Shown: positions 27,410-35,943, counted from the stretch's first letter. The stretch is DNA of 64,000 nucleotides from Dictyobacter vulcani (GCF_008974265.1 NZ_BKZW01000002.1:434001-498000), one strand, 5' to 3'. A program made the numbers and translations. The notes: generated from the sequence alone by a model not told the origin.

Positions 27410-27412
27410 GGT

Positions 27413-27432
27413 AGTATTTCAATTGCAATACT
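27413..27432. promoter_or_regulatory. 20-bp palindrome upstream of the PadR promoter
   Basis: AGTATTTCAATTGCAATACT is a near-perfect palindrome (one mismatched pair) directly upstream of the -35 box. Position and symmetry fit an operator for PadR or another dimeric regulator. Confidence 0.55.
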
Positions 27433-27616
27433 TTGTTTGATAAACAAGCCATCTGTTCTTTTTTTGACACCCCTGGTGCATTGCTGCTCATGCACAGTGC
27501 CCTGGTTGCTGTCACTGATTTTCTCCATGGAGCGGAGCTCTGGTGCTGGTCAAGTGGTGGTAGTACGCTGCTACACTGGCTCAAGGCCGAAGCGGATAAT
27601 TATTTATCTGTAGGAT

Positions 27617-27814
27617 GTCGCAACCAGACAGGTTGTACAAACGATCAATGCTGAAGTAAGACGCAAAAGTGAATACCTCGCATTTATGCCAGGCGGACGG
27701 ATACTGATCTCAGTAGATAAGGATGAATGTATTCGCGGGTGGGATATCCAGAGCAGTCAAGAGGTATATTGTATTGAGTTCGCTGATAGTAATTATCGGC
27801 ATGAAATAACCTGA
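27617..27814 (+). pseudogene. WD40-repeat fragment
   Basis: An open frame without a start reads VATRQVVQTINAEVRRKSEY, then LAFMPGGRILISVDKDECIR and GWDIQSSQEVYCIEF to TGA at 27812-27814. 'LAFMPGGRILISVDKD..IRGWDI' is one complete WD40 blade. Upstream bases to 27432 show no continuation. It is a scrap of a WD40-repeat protein, a family abundant in Ktedonobacteria. Confidence 0.5.
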
Positions 27815-27944
27815 GCCAGGGAACTGAGAGCGATGTGATCCTCTTTTTCATGATAGAGATAAAAATTGTGTGACTGAAACGTGCTCTAGAGATCTGTTGA
27901 GATATGAGAACTCAGATCATGGTGATTATGGAACAGGACCGAGG

Positions 27945-27975
27945 TTCATCCCCTGTGATTTATCCAGGGGATGAA
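27945..27975. terminator. 11-bp perfect hairpin beyond the P450 3' end
   Basis: TTCATCCCCTG and CAGGGGATGAA pair perfectly around a 9-base loop. It lies about 65 bases downstream of the P450 stop on the minus strand. No clear U-tract follows, so factor-independent termination is possible but not certain. Confidence 0.4.
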
Positions 27976-28038
27976 TGGCTCGTTCTCTGTAAGTCCAACG
28001 TTATCATTGGTATCGAGAATGGATGTGCAAGCTTTTTC

Positions 28039-28728
28039 CTAGAAAGTTACTGGTAGTCTGGTAAGGCTGCGCATCGGCGTGTGGTTCCAGGTGAGTTGCT
28101 CAGGTTTGACTGCCAGGCGCAGGTGAGGCATACGTTGAAGCAATGTCGTAAACGCGATCTGACCCTCCATGCGTGCTAGCGGTGCGCCAATACAGATATG
28201 AATCCCCTTGCCAAAGGCAACGTGTCTGTTTATCTGGCGGGTAATATCCAGCTCGGCTGAATTCGTGAATTTCGCTGGATCACTATTGGCGGCAATCAAT
28301 GAGACGAGTACCATATCACCCTTGCGGATCACCTCACCATGCATAGGAATATCCTCTTTTGCCCATCGGATAGAGCAAAGGCTTACCGGAGATGTATAGC
28401 GTAGCAATTCTTCGAGGGCGGCGGGAATCAGAGAAGGATCCTGTTGGAGCATATGCATCTGTTCGGGATGTTCTAGCAGCGCCAGCGTGCCATTGCTGAT
28501 CAGATTGAGTGTCGTTTCATGTCCGGCGATAATGAGCAAGAAGATCGTTGAAATGAGCTCTTTATCGCTTAATGTCTCTTCCTGACCATTGTTCTGAACC
28601 AGGCCGCTAACCAGATCATCCCCCGGATGCGCGCGCTTCTTTTCAATCAATGTTTTGTTATAGTTGATGAATGCCTCCATCGCGGAAGAACTTGTTTCCC
28701 CTTTTGGATTGTCCGCGGAAACCGTCAT
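28039..28728 (-). CDS. Cytochrome P450, C-terminal part (frame-broken, PksS-like)
   Basis: Carries the P450 core: I-helix LLIIAGHETTLNLISNG, K-helix ExxR in LEELLRYTSP, and the heme-Cys loop HVAFGKGIHICIGAPLARME with the ligand Cys. Codons before its nominal ATG (PEDRQQVRIWTQGL) continue the protein in the same frame, so the gene begins at 29264 and was one frame. The G4 run at 28769-28772 is one base short; with five, LGIPPEDRQQVRIWTQ reads through. Together the two parts make about 408 residues, normal for a bacterial CYP107-type P450. Beside a pks cluster, a PksS-like tailoring oxidation of the polyketide is likely. Confidence 0.85.
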   Translation of the reverse strand: MTVSADNPKGETSSSAMEAFINYNKTLIEKKRAHPGDDLVSGLVQNNGQEETLSDKELISTIFLLIIAGHETTLNLISNGTLALLEHPEQMHMLQQDPSLIPAALEELLRYTSPVSLCSIRWAKEDIPMHGEVIRKGDMVLVSLIAANSDPAKFTNSAELDITRQINRHVAFGKGIHICIGAPLARMEGQIAFTTLLQRMPHLRLAVKPEQLTWNHTPMRSLTRLPVTF

Positions 28729-29264
28729 CAGGCCCTGTGTCCAGATGCGTACCTGCTGGCGATCCTCAGGGGAATCCCTAGCATCTCTGAGATGACTGTA
28801 ATCGGCAGAGGAAAAGCAAAATCCGAAATCAGATCCATCTCTCCTCGTTCCTGGACGGCGTCCAATAGCTCATCCGTAACCTGCTGTATATGAGGGCGTA
28901 AATGCTCGATCATACGAGGCGTGAACACTTTCGAGAACAGGCCACGCAAGCGCGTATGGTCGGGTGGATCTACCGTGAGCATATCTCGTCTCCATGCGAT
29001 CAACCTGCGGGCAGCGGCATTCTCCGCGTTTGATGCCAGTCCGTCATCGGACAATAGAACCTTTTGTGCATCTTGCGTAAAACGCGTATCTCTCAAAATT
29101 GCGACGGCATCATCATAGCCCGTTGTGATCCAGGCACCACCTAAACCTTGCAGGTTAGAAACATACGTGAGTGGTGCTTGTTCGCGCAGGCGTGCATAGA
29201 ATGCATAAGGATTGCGCTTGGTTTCTTGAGCAAGCAGATCGCTTGTGGTGATATGTTCAGCCAT
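28728..29264 (-). CDS. Cytochrome P450, N-terminal part (frame-broken, PksS-like)
   Basis: 178 residues starting MAEHITTSDLLAQETKRNPY after AAAGGAAGCTAAAC. It contains the C-helix WxxxR motif (AWRRDMLTVDPPDHTRLRGL) and helices E-F of a class I bacterial P450. The last 12 residues after MLGIP are out of frame because one base is missing at 28769-28772; the remaining domains lie in 28039-28728. The gene is divergent from the pks operon, sharing a 510-base control region. Confidence 0.85.
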   Translation of the reverse strand: MAEHITTSDLLAQETKRNPYAFYARLREQAPLTYVSNLQGLGGAWITTGYDDAVAILRDTRFTQDAQKVLLSDDGLASNAENAAARRLIAWRRDMLTVDPPDHTRLRGLFSKVFTPRMIEHLRPHIQQVTDELLDAVQERGEMDLISDFAFPLPITVISEMLGIPLRIASRYASGHRA

Positions 29265-29506
29265 GTTTAGCTTCCTTTCAATTCATAGCTTGCTTTTGCA
29301 ATGGAACTTGATCGCACACGATGAGGCAGAATGAATCAATAATGATTTTTAATCCTCTACTCTCTCTGACGAGATATTCTCCATCTGCAAGAGCCAGATA
29401 AGCGGTTACAAAAGCAAGTGAGGATTGCATTCTTTTTTTAGCAACAAAACTCCACCAGATAATAACATAGCAATATCAAAAGTATAGCACTCCTGATATT
29501 ACGAAA

Positions 29507-29534
29507 CAATATTTATTTCTAGAAGAAAATATTG
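29507..29534. promoter_or_regulatory. 28-bp palindrome between P450 and pks operon
   Basis: CAATATTTATTTCT and AGAAGAAAATATTG are inverse copies with two mismatched pairs, centred at 29520/29521. It stands in the middle of the AT-rich 513-base divergent region (29265-29777) that holds no gene, and is the best candidate operator for cluster control. Confidence 0.5.
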
Positions 29535-29640
29535 ATTTGAAATGGTGCTCTAGTGTGCTCTTCCCATTTTCAACTGCATAGCTACGTCAGTGTTTGCTTT
29601 CAGGTAGTTGGTAGTATCGAGGCATTGGTATGTAGCAAAC

Positions 29641-29669
29641 TTGACAGATATGACTTATAAAGTTATTAT
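29641..29669 (+). promoter_or_regulatory. Promoter candidate for the pks operon
   Basis: TTGACA (29641-29646), 17 bases, TATTAT (29664-29669), about 108 bases before the first AT gene. This is a good sigma-70-type match and points into the biosynthetic operon. Confidence 0.6.
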
Positions 29670-29777
29670 GATATTGTTGTCCTTTATATGTGTGATTTTG
29701 CTAATACAAACGTTGTGTAGCGAATGCGCATGCTAGCTCCAATTGTCGATTCGCGTTTATTAAAGAAGATGAAATAG

Positions 29778-30638
29778 ATGGTCACGTACGTATTCCCAGG
29801 GCAAGGCTCCCAACATAAAGGGATGGGAGGAACCCTTTTTGATGATTTCAAGGATCTGACGGCGCAAGCAGACGACTTGCTTGGCTATTCTATAAAACGA
29901 CTCTGTATAGAGAATCCCTATGCCTATTTGAGTCAGACACAATTTACTCAGCCCGCATTATTTGTAATCAATGCATTCAGTTATTTGAAAAAGCTCCAGC
30001 AGACCGACAAAAAACCAGACTTCGTCGCCGGCCATAGCGTAGGAGAATATAATGCATTATTCGCGGCTGGGGCATTTGATTTTGAGACGGGGCTCAAACT
30101 GGTAGTAAAAAGAGGCGAATTAATGAGCCTTGTTACTGGTGGTGGAATGGCTGCAGTAATAGGGTTGAATGAGATGCAGGTCATACAGGTTTTAGCAGAA
30201 AATAACCTGAACGCGATCGATGTCGCCAACTATAATGCCCCTACTCAAATAGTCATCTCTGGATATCGAGAAGATATCGAGAAAGCCAGACCTATTTTTG
30301 AAGCCATCAACGCAGTACGAGCATTCAGGATCCTGGACGTCAGTGGCGCTTTCCATTCCAGGTATATGCGCGAAGTGAAACAAGAATTTGAAAGATTTCT
30401 ACAGGCCTTTAATCTTTATCCCCTGTCTCTTCCAGTGATCTCCAACGTCTATGCACGTCCTTATGAGCAGGGGCGGCTCAAACGGACATTAGCTGAGCAG
30501 ATTACCAGTTCTGTGAAGTGGACTGAAAGTATACGTTTCCTGATGCAAGAAGGAGAAATGGTGTTTGAAGAAATCGGACCAGGTACTATCCTGACAGGAT
30601 TAATTCAAAAAATCAAAAGGGAAGCGGTAAAAATCTAA
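29778..30638 (+). CDS. pksC: Trans-acting malonyl acyltransferase (PksC-like)
   Basis: 286 residues, a stand-alone acyltransferase of FabD fold: VTYVFPGQGSQHKGMGGTLF at the start, nucleophile Ser in GHSVGEYNALFAAGAFD (about residue 86), conserved Arg in KRGELMSLVTGG and catalytic His in SGAFHSRYM. In trans-AT systems this enzyme loads malonyl units onto all ACPs of the synthases, which have no AT of their own. It is the first gene of the operon pksC-D-E-acpK-F-G-H-I-J-L. It is about 70 percent identical by eye to the AT domain of the pksE-like gene at 31706, indicating a duplication. Confidence 0.93.
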   Translation: MVTYVFPGQGSQHKGMGGTLFDDFKDLTAQADDLLGYSIKRLCIENPYAYLSQTQFTQPALFVINAFSYLKKLQQTDKKPDFVAGHSVGEYNALFAAGAFDFETGLKLVVKRGELMSLVTGGGMAAVIGLNEMQVIQVLAENNLNAIDVANYNAPTQIVISGYREDIEKARPIFEAINAVRAFRILDVSGAFHSRYMREVKQEFERFLQAFNLYPLSLPVISNVYARPYEQGRLKRTLAEQITSSVKWTESIRFLMQEGEMVFEEIGPGTILTGLIQKIKREAVKI

Positions 30639-30703
30639 GGTGTGTTGTCCTGGTTTGTTCATCCGCATGTTTTTGTGTGAGCTGGTGAGATGAATAAAGA
30701 GAA

Positions 30704-31669
30704 ATGGTGAAAAAGATGGCCAGGCCGATTGTTTTTATGTTTTCAGGGCAGGGTTCTCAATATTATCACATGGGAAAAGAATTATTCAAAAACCATGCTG
30801 GATTTCGTCAGCATATGCTGGAATTGGACACGCTTCTTTTTCAGTATACTGGCAGATCAATCGTAAACGAAATATATAATGATCATAAGAGTATTGCTGA
30901 TACATTTGATACATTATTTTATACTCATCCCGCGATTTTTATCGTAGAATATGCGCTCTGCCGTATTTTATTGGAGATGGGCATCAAACCTGACTACCTC
31001 CTGGGTTCAAGCCTGGGAGAATTTACCGCCGCCGCTATCTCTGGCATCATGCCGATAGAAGACATGCTTGAATTCATCGTCAAGCAAGTGGCAATTTTTG
31101 AAGCTTATTGTGCTCCTGGTAACATGATCGCTATCCTTCACAATTATGCTTTGTATTATGCTGAAACATCGATCCATGAATATAGTGAATTGACTTCTAT
31201 TAATTATCCTTCACACTTTGTGGTTTCTGTAGATAAGAAGAAACTAGCTATAATTATCGAATTTCTTAAGGAAAAAAATATTATTTATCAATTATTGCCT
31301 GTTTGTTATGGTTTCCATTCCTCTCTCGTCGAGCCTGCGGAAAAAGCATTTAAGCATTTCGTGCAAACAAAATCCTATCAAAGGCCTGCTATTCCATTTG
31401 TATCCTGTTTAGCTGGTGAGAAATTAACAGAGGTCTCCAACGATTTTTTCTGGAATATTGTCAGAAAGCCCATTCTTTTCCAGGAAGCAATTCAGTATCT
31501 GGAAAAGCAGCATGAATGCATCTACGTAGATTTAGGACCTTCCGGCACGCTCGCCAACTTTTTAAAGCACAGCCATGCTGGAAATTTCACCGGGCGCTGT
31601 TATCCCATTATGACACCATTCAAGCAAGAGCTACGGAACGTAAAGACAATAGAAAGCGCACTTCGCTAG
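30704..31669 (+). CDS. pksD: AT-like acyl hydrolase (PksD/PedC-like)
   Basis: 321 residues of AT fold but divergent from the malonyl transferases: IVFMFSGQGSQYYHMGKELF, nucleophile in LLGSSLGEFTAAAISG (about residue 102) and His region in VCYGFHSSLVEPAEKAFKHF. This clade (PksD, PedC) lacks the malonyl-specific features and in studied systems removes stalled acyl chains from ACPs (proofreading hydrolase). It lies 65 bases after pksC and 36 before pksE, on one transcript. The start has an in-frame ATG choice (MVKKMARP or MARP); the difference is four residues. Confidence 0.88.
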   Translation: MVKKMARPIVFMFSGQGSQYYHMGKELFKNHAGFRQHMLELDTLLFQYTGRSIVNEIYNDHKSIADTFDTLFYTHPAIFIVEYALCRILLEMGIKPDYLLGSSLGEFTAAAISGIMPIEDMLEFIVKQVAIFEAYCAPGNMIAILHNYALYYAETSIHEYSELTSINYPSHFVVSVDKKKLAIIIEFLKEKNIIYQLLPVCYGFHSSLVEPAEKAFKHFVQTKSYQRPAIPFVSCLAGEKLTEVSNDFFWNIVRKPILFQEAIQYLEKQHECIYVDLGPSGTLANFLKHSHAGNFTGRCYPIMTPFKQELRNVKTIESALR

Positions 31670-31705
31670 CATAAAGTCGAAAAGATGTAAAGGAAGGTAA
31701 AATGG

Positions 31706-33985
31706 ATGCTGACATACGTATTCCCCGGTCAAGGCTCCCAGTATAAAAGAATGGGAGGGACTCTTTTTGATGATTTCAAGGAACTGGCAGCGCAAGCAGA
31801 TGATATCCTTGGCTATTCTATAAAACAGCTTTGCATGGAAGATCCCTCGGCCCATTTAAACCAGACACAATTCACCCAACCCGCGTTATTTGTGGTGAAC
31901 GCACTCACCTATTTGAAAAGGCTGCGTGATACCGGTAAGAAACCTGATTTTGTGGCGGGCCATAGCCTGGGTGAGTATAACGCGTTATTCGCTGCTGATG
32001 CCTTCGATTTTGCGACGGGTCTCAAGCTGGTACGAAAAAGGGGCGAATTGATGAGCCTCGCGACCGGAGGGGGTATGGCTGCGGTTATCGGACTCAATGC
32101 GGAGCAAATAGTAGAGGTGCTGACAAAAAATAGCCTGAGTTCGATCGACGTCGCTAACTATAATACGCCATCCCAGATCGTTATCTCCGGACTTAAAGAA
32201 GATATAGAAAGAGCCAGGCCCATTTTCGAAGCCATAAGTGACGTAAAGAAGTTTGCCTTCTTGAATGTCAGCGGAGCCTTCCATTCCAGATATATGCGTG
32301 CAGCAAAACAAGAGTTCGAAACGTATTTGCAACGCTTCCATTTTTCTCCATTGTCTATTCCTGTCATCTCCAATGTTTATGCCCGACCGTACAGGCAAGA
32401 AAGACTCAAGCAGACATTAGTAGAACAGATTACCAGCTCCATCAAGTGGGAGGAAAGTATACGCTTTCTCATGGGAAGAGGAGAAATGGCGTTTGAGGAG
32501 ATCGGACCGGGTATAGTCTTAACGACATTGATTAAAAAGATTCAAAAAGAGGCTGAGCCACTATTTACTGTGGATGAGCCTGAAAGCCGGGATATACCCT
32601 CCTCTCCCAATGATACGGCCTTTTCATATCCAAGCATCTCGGCTACATCTTTAGGTAGCGCCGAATTTAGAGCAGACTACAACCTTACATATGCATATCT
32701 TGCCGGTGGGATGTATCGCGGCATTGCATCACAAGAAATGGTGGTGAAACTAGCGAGAGCGGGCATGATGGGTTTCTTTGGCACCGGTGGGCTAAACTTG
32801 CAGCAGATTGAAGATGGCATTAGATATATTCATAGTAACATTTTGCCATCCCAGGCTTATGGTGTAAACCTGGTCTATAATCTGAAAAATCCTGACATGG
32901 AAAATAGAACGATTGACCTCTTCATACAAACAGGATGTAGAAATCTAGAAGCGGCAGCTTTTTTAAGTGTTACGGCCCCGCTCATAAGATTTCATGCCAG
33001 GGGGTTGACCACTGATGCCGGTGGCAATGTTATAAGCAGGCACAAAATCATCGCAAAGGTCTCACGTCCGGAAGTGGCAGAAGCGTTTCTGAGTCCCGCG
33101 CCGGAGTATATGTTACAAAGTCTGTTGAAGGAAAACAAAATAACGTTAGCAGAAGCCGACCTATCCCGAAAAATTCCTGTCGCGGATGATATTTGCGTGG
33201 AAGCAGACTCAGCCGGGCATACTGATAGTGGCGTTGCATCTACACTGATGCCAGCCATGATACGGTTACGAGATGAAATGATGGAAAAGTACCAGTATGC
33301 GAAGAAAGTACGCATTGGATCGGCCGGAGGGATTGGAACGCCGGAGGCGGCGATGGCGGCTTTCATGTTGGGTGCAGATTTTATCCTGACCGGCTCCATC
33401 AATCAATGTACGGTAGAAGCAGGAACCAGCGATAAAGTGAAAAATCTGTTGCAGCAAATGAATGTTCAGGACACCGATTATGCTCCTGCTGGAGATACGT
33501 TCGAGTCGGGCAGCCGCATTCAGGTGCTAAGGAAAGGCGTATTTTTTCCCGCCCGAGCGAACAAACTCCATGATCTTTATCGGCGCTATAACTCATTGAA
33601 CGAAATTGATAAATCGACCTTAACTCAAATTCAGGAAAAATATTTTAAACGTAGCATAGAACAGGTGTATGAAGAGGTTAAAGCGTACTATCCAGCACAG
33701 GAGATTGAAAAAGCCGAGAAAAATCCGAAGCATAAAATGGCCTTGATCTTTCGCTGGTATTTTGCATATAGTACTCGCCTGGCCTTAAGTGGGAGTGAAG
33801 AATCTATCGTAGATTATCAAGTGCATTGTGGTCCGGCATTGGGTGCCTTCAACCAATGGGTAAAAAGTTCAGAGCTGGAAAATTGGCGGAATCGCCATGT
33901 CGATGAGATTGGGAAGAAATTAATGATTGAAACAGCAGCGTTGATGAATAACAAAATTCGTTCGTTGTTTCTTTCGAGCACGTAA
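31706..33985 (+). CDS. pksE: Bifunctional trans-AT / enoyl reductase (PksE-like)
   Basis: 759 residues. Residues 1-285 are a malonyl AT (LTYVFPGQGSQYKRMGG, GHSLGEYNALFAADAFD, SGAFHSRYM). After a linker, residues 330-759 form an FMN TIM-barrel enoyl reductase of the PfaD/FabK type (SLGSAEFRADYNLTYAYLAG, GMMGFFGTGGLNLQQIED, RIGSAGGIGTPEAAMAAFML, GADFILTGSINQCTVEAGTS). Such trans-ERs saturate enoyl intermediates on the assembly line where the synthase lacks an ER domain. Start ATG after AAGGAAGGTAAAATGG. The length and order match PksE of the bacillaene cluster. Confidence 0.93.
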   Translation: MLTYVFPGQGSQYKRMGGTLFDDFKELAAQADDILGYSIKQLCMEDPSAHLNQTQFTQPALFVVNALTYLKRLRDTGKKPDFVAGHSLGEYNALFAADAFDFATGLKLVRKRGELMSLATGGGMAAVIGLNAEQIVEVLTKNSLSSIDVANYNTPSQIVISGLKEDIERARPIFEAISDVKKFAFLNVSGAFHSRYMRAAKQEFETYLQRFHFSPLSIPVISNVYARPYRQERLKQTLVEQITSSIKWEESIRFLMGRGEMAFEEIGPGIVLTTLIKKIQKEAEPLFTVDEPESRDIPSSPNDTAFSYPSISATSLGSAEFRADYNLTYAYLAGGMYRGIASQEMVVKLARAGMMGFFGTGGLNLQQIEDGIRYIHSNILPSQAYGVNLVYNLKNPDMENRTIDLFIQTGCRNLEAAAFLSVTAPLIRFHARGLTTDAGGNVISRHKIIAKVSRPEVAEAFLSPAPEYMLQSLLKENKITLAEADLSRKIPVADDICVEADSAGHTDSGVASTLMPAMIRLRDEMMEKYQYAKKVRIGSAGGIGTPEAAMAAFMLGADFILTGSINQCTVEAGTSDKVKNLLQQMNVQDTDYAPAGDTFESGSRIQVLRKGVFFPARANKLHDLYRRYNSLNEIDKSTLTQIQEKYFKRSIEQVYEEVKAYYPAQEIEKAEKNPKHKMALIFRWYFAYSTRLALSGSEESIVDYQVHCGPALGAFNQWVKSSELENWRNRHVDEIGKKLMIETAALMNNKIRSLFLSST

Positions 33986-34313
33986 GAAAGACATTTAGTT
34001 ACTATGTAGATGCAAATTGATGTATAGCTATGAAAGCTGACTTTAATGAAAGTTACTGCTTTTTATCCCTATAAGTCTTGAAAAACGTTGGAGGATCAAT
34101 TATAATAATTTGCGTGATGGGGATAAGAAAAATCCGGCATCTGTTGCATAGATATATATCGTTTTTATGCTGAACAAAGGGTATGGTTCTTTTTGGCATG
34201 CCAGACAATGTATGTGCTGGAGGATGGGTTACCGTTGATTTTTAGCTTGCTTGATCGTGATCTACAACTCGTTATCCGCGAGAAGAAAATAAAGCTCAGA
34301 AGAGAACAATCAG
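33986..34313 (+). other. 328-base gap inside the operon, no gene seen
   Basis: AT-rich spacer between pksE and acpK with no open frame that I can support and no clear terminator. An internal promoter for acpK-pksF-I is possible but I could not identify convincing -35/-10 boxes. Confidence 0.4.
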
Positions 34314-34562
34314 ATGAATAAACAAGAAGTTTTTGAAGTTGTTGTTCGCACTACCCGCGAAGTTCTGCCTGATTTAGAAGAGCATAATTTTACCTTTAAT
34401 GATAGATTAGTCGATCTCGGCGCGGATTCTGTGGATCGTGCCGAAATCATAAGCATGGTACTGGAAAATTTGTCGCTGAGCATCCCCCGGGTAGAGTTAA
34501 CCTCTGTTAAGAATATTGGAGAATTAACGGAGGCACTCTATGCGAAATTACAATCAGCCTGA
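34314..34562 (+). CDS. acpK: Stand-alone acyl carrier protein of the beta-branching cassette (AcpK-like)
   Basis: 82 residues, an ACP with the phosphopantetheine Ser in RLVDLGADSVDRAEIISMVL (about residue 42). In HMG-synthase cassettes this donor ACP carries malonyl and then acetyl units used for beta-branching. It overlaps the start of the following KS gene by 23 bases (34540-34562), so the two are translationally coupled. Length equals the AcpK of the bacillaene system, as far as I recall (82 residues). Confidence 0.92.
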   Translation: MNKQEVFEVVVRTTREVLPDLEEHNFTFNDRLVDLGADSVDRAEIISMVLENLSLSIPRVELTSVKNIGELTEALYAKLQSA

Positions 34563-35766
34563 TGTATTGATTACCGGGTTAGGGGTGACATCGTCTATTG
34601 GCCAGGGGAAGGCAAACTTTTCCTCGGCTCTCCTGGCGGGTCAGCATACCTTTGGGGTCATGCAACGTCCAGGCCGACAAAAAGAGACGCGATTTATCGG
34701 TGCTGAAATTCCGGTGCTGTCTTATCCAGAGTATCTCTCAAAAAAGCTCCTACGGAAAGCCTCTTTTTCGAGTCATGTAGCCATGGTTACCCTGTATGAA
34801 GCCTGGATGGAGGCCGGCCTTGCCGGAGTAGATCCTGAACGTATTGGATTAATCATTGGTGGCTCCAACATCCAGCAGCGGGAGATGTTACGGACCTATG
34901 AGACATATGGAGAGCGTGCTCAATTTATCACGCCGGCCTACGGAATTTCTTTTATGGATAGCGACCTGTGTGGATTGTGCACAGAACAATTCGGGATACT
35001 AGGTCTCGCTTACACTACAGGTGGTGCTTCCGCGAGTGGGCAGTTAGCTATAATCCAGGCTATTCAAGCAGTGTTATCAGGTCAGGTCGATGTGTGTATT
35101 GCGCTGGGTGCTTTGCTGGATATTTCGTATCTGGAGTGCCAGGCATTACGAAGTTTAGGCGCTATGGGAACCGATCGGTATGCTGAAGAACCTGCCAGGG
35201 CTTGCCGTCCTTTTGATAAGCACAGAGATGGATTTATTTATGGCGAATCCTGTGCGGCCGTGGTAATAGAGCACGCCGAGACGGCGGCAAGTCGGCAGAT
35301 CAACCCATATGCAGCAATTACTGGTTGGGCCATAGGCATGGACGGAAATCGCAATCCCAATCCTTCGTTGAACGGAGAAGTTCAAGTAATCCAGAATGTT
35401 TTGAAACAAGCCAGGCTCTCTCCGCAAAGTATTGATTATATTAATCCCCATGGGACGGGTTCCATACTTGGAGATGAGATAGAGCTGGAGGCGATTCGTC
35501 AGTGTCAGCTTGCTCATACCTATATCAATGCGACCAAATCACTTATCGGCCATGGACTCAGTGCTGCAGGCACGATAGAAATTGCTGCCACATTGCTACA
35601 AATGAAAGAAGCGTGCCTTCATCCTACCAGAAATTTAGATGATCCAATCGATGACACTTTCAACTGGGTGAGAGATCAAGCCATTGCGCATCAAATAAAG
35701 AATGCATTAAGTCTGAGTATGGGATTTGGTGGCATCAACACCGCCATTTGTTTAAAGAAGCTTTAA
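34540..35766 (+). CDS. pksF: Decarboxylating ketosynthase (PksF-like, Cys to Ser)
   Basis: 408 residues of thiolase fold (VLITGLGVTSSIGQGKANFS). The active-site Cys is replaced by Ser: YTTGGASASGQLAIIQAI. The His boxes remain (YINPHGTGSILGDEIELEA, TKSLIGHGLSAAGTIE). This Cys-to-Ser replacement marks the KS decarboxylases that turn malonyl-ACP into acetyl-ACP for HMG-synthase chemistry. The ATG at 34540 follows ACGGAGGCACTCT, inside the end of acpK. A small inverted-repeat element separates it from the HMG synthase gene. Confidence 0.92.
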   Translation: MRNYNQPDVLITGLGVTSSIGQGKANFSSALLAGQHTFGVMQRPGRQKETRFIGAEIPVLSYPEYLSKKLLRKASFSSHVAMVTLYEAWMEAGLAGVDPERIGLIIGGSNIQQREMLRTYETYGERAQFITPAYGISFMDSDLCGLCTEQFGILGLAYTTGGASASGQLAIIQAIQAVLSGQVDVCIALGALLDISYLECQALRSLGAMGTDRYAEEPARACRPFDKHRDGFIYGESCAAVVIEHAETAASRQINPYAAITGWAIGMDGNRNPNPSLNGEVQVIQNVLKQARLSPQSIDYINPHGTGSILGDEIELEAIRQCQLAHTYINATKSLIGHGLSAAGTIEIAATLLQMKEACLHPTRNLDDPIDDTFNWVRDQAIAHQIKNALSLSMGFGGINTAICLKKL

Positions 35767-35771
35767 ACACC

Positions 35772-35924
35772 TAGTAGTCTGTCAGACATCATTTGATGTG
35801 AAAGCGGGGATGCAAGGGGCGGCAGCCCCTTGACTGGGGGATCGGGGGCTGTGCCCCCGGCATCTCCCCCTACCGCCCGCGTAGCGGGCGAACAACCTAT
35901 CAAACGAAGTTTGACAAAGTACTA
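35772..35924. mobile_element. MITE-like element between pksF and pksG
   Basis: A 153-base element bounded by TA at 35772-35773 and 35923-35924. Terminal inverted repeats start GTAGTCTGTCAGACATC on the left and, read inward on the other strand, GTACTTTGTCAAACTTC on the right, extending to a shared TTTGAT: about 19 of 24 bases match. Inside are three GC-rich hairpins (GGGGCGGCAGCCCC, GGGGGCTGTGCCCCC, CGCCCGCGTAGCGGGCG). TA flanks with such repeats suit an IS630/Tc1-type non-autonomous element. It contains no gene. Its hairpins could attenuate transcription into pksG. Confidence 0.65.
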
Positions 35925-35943
35925 GCATGGAGAGAGTTAATAG

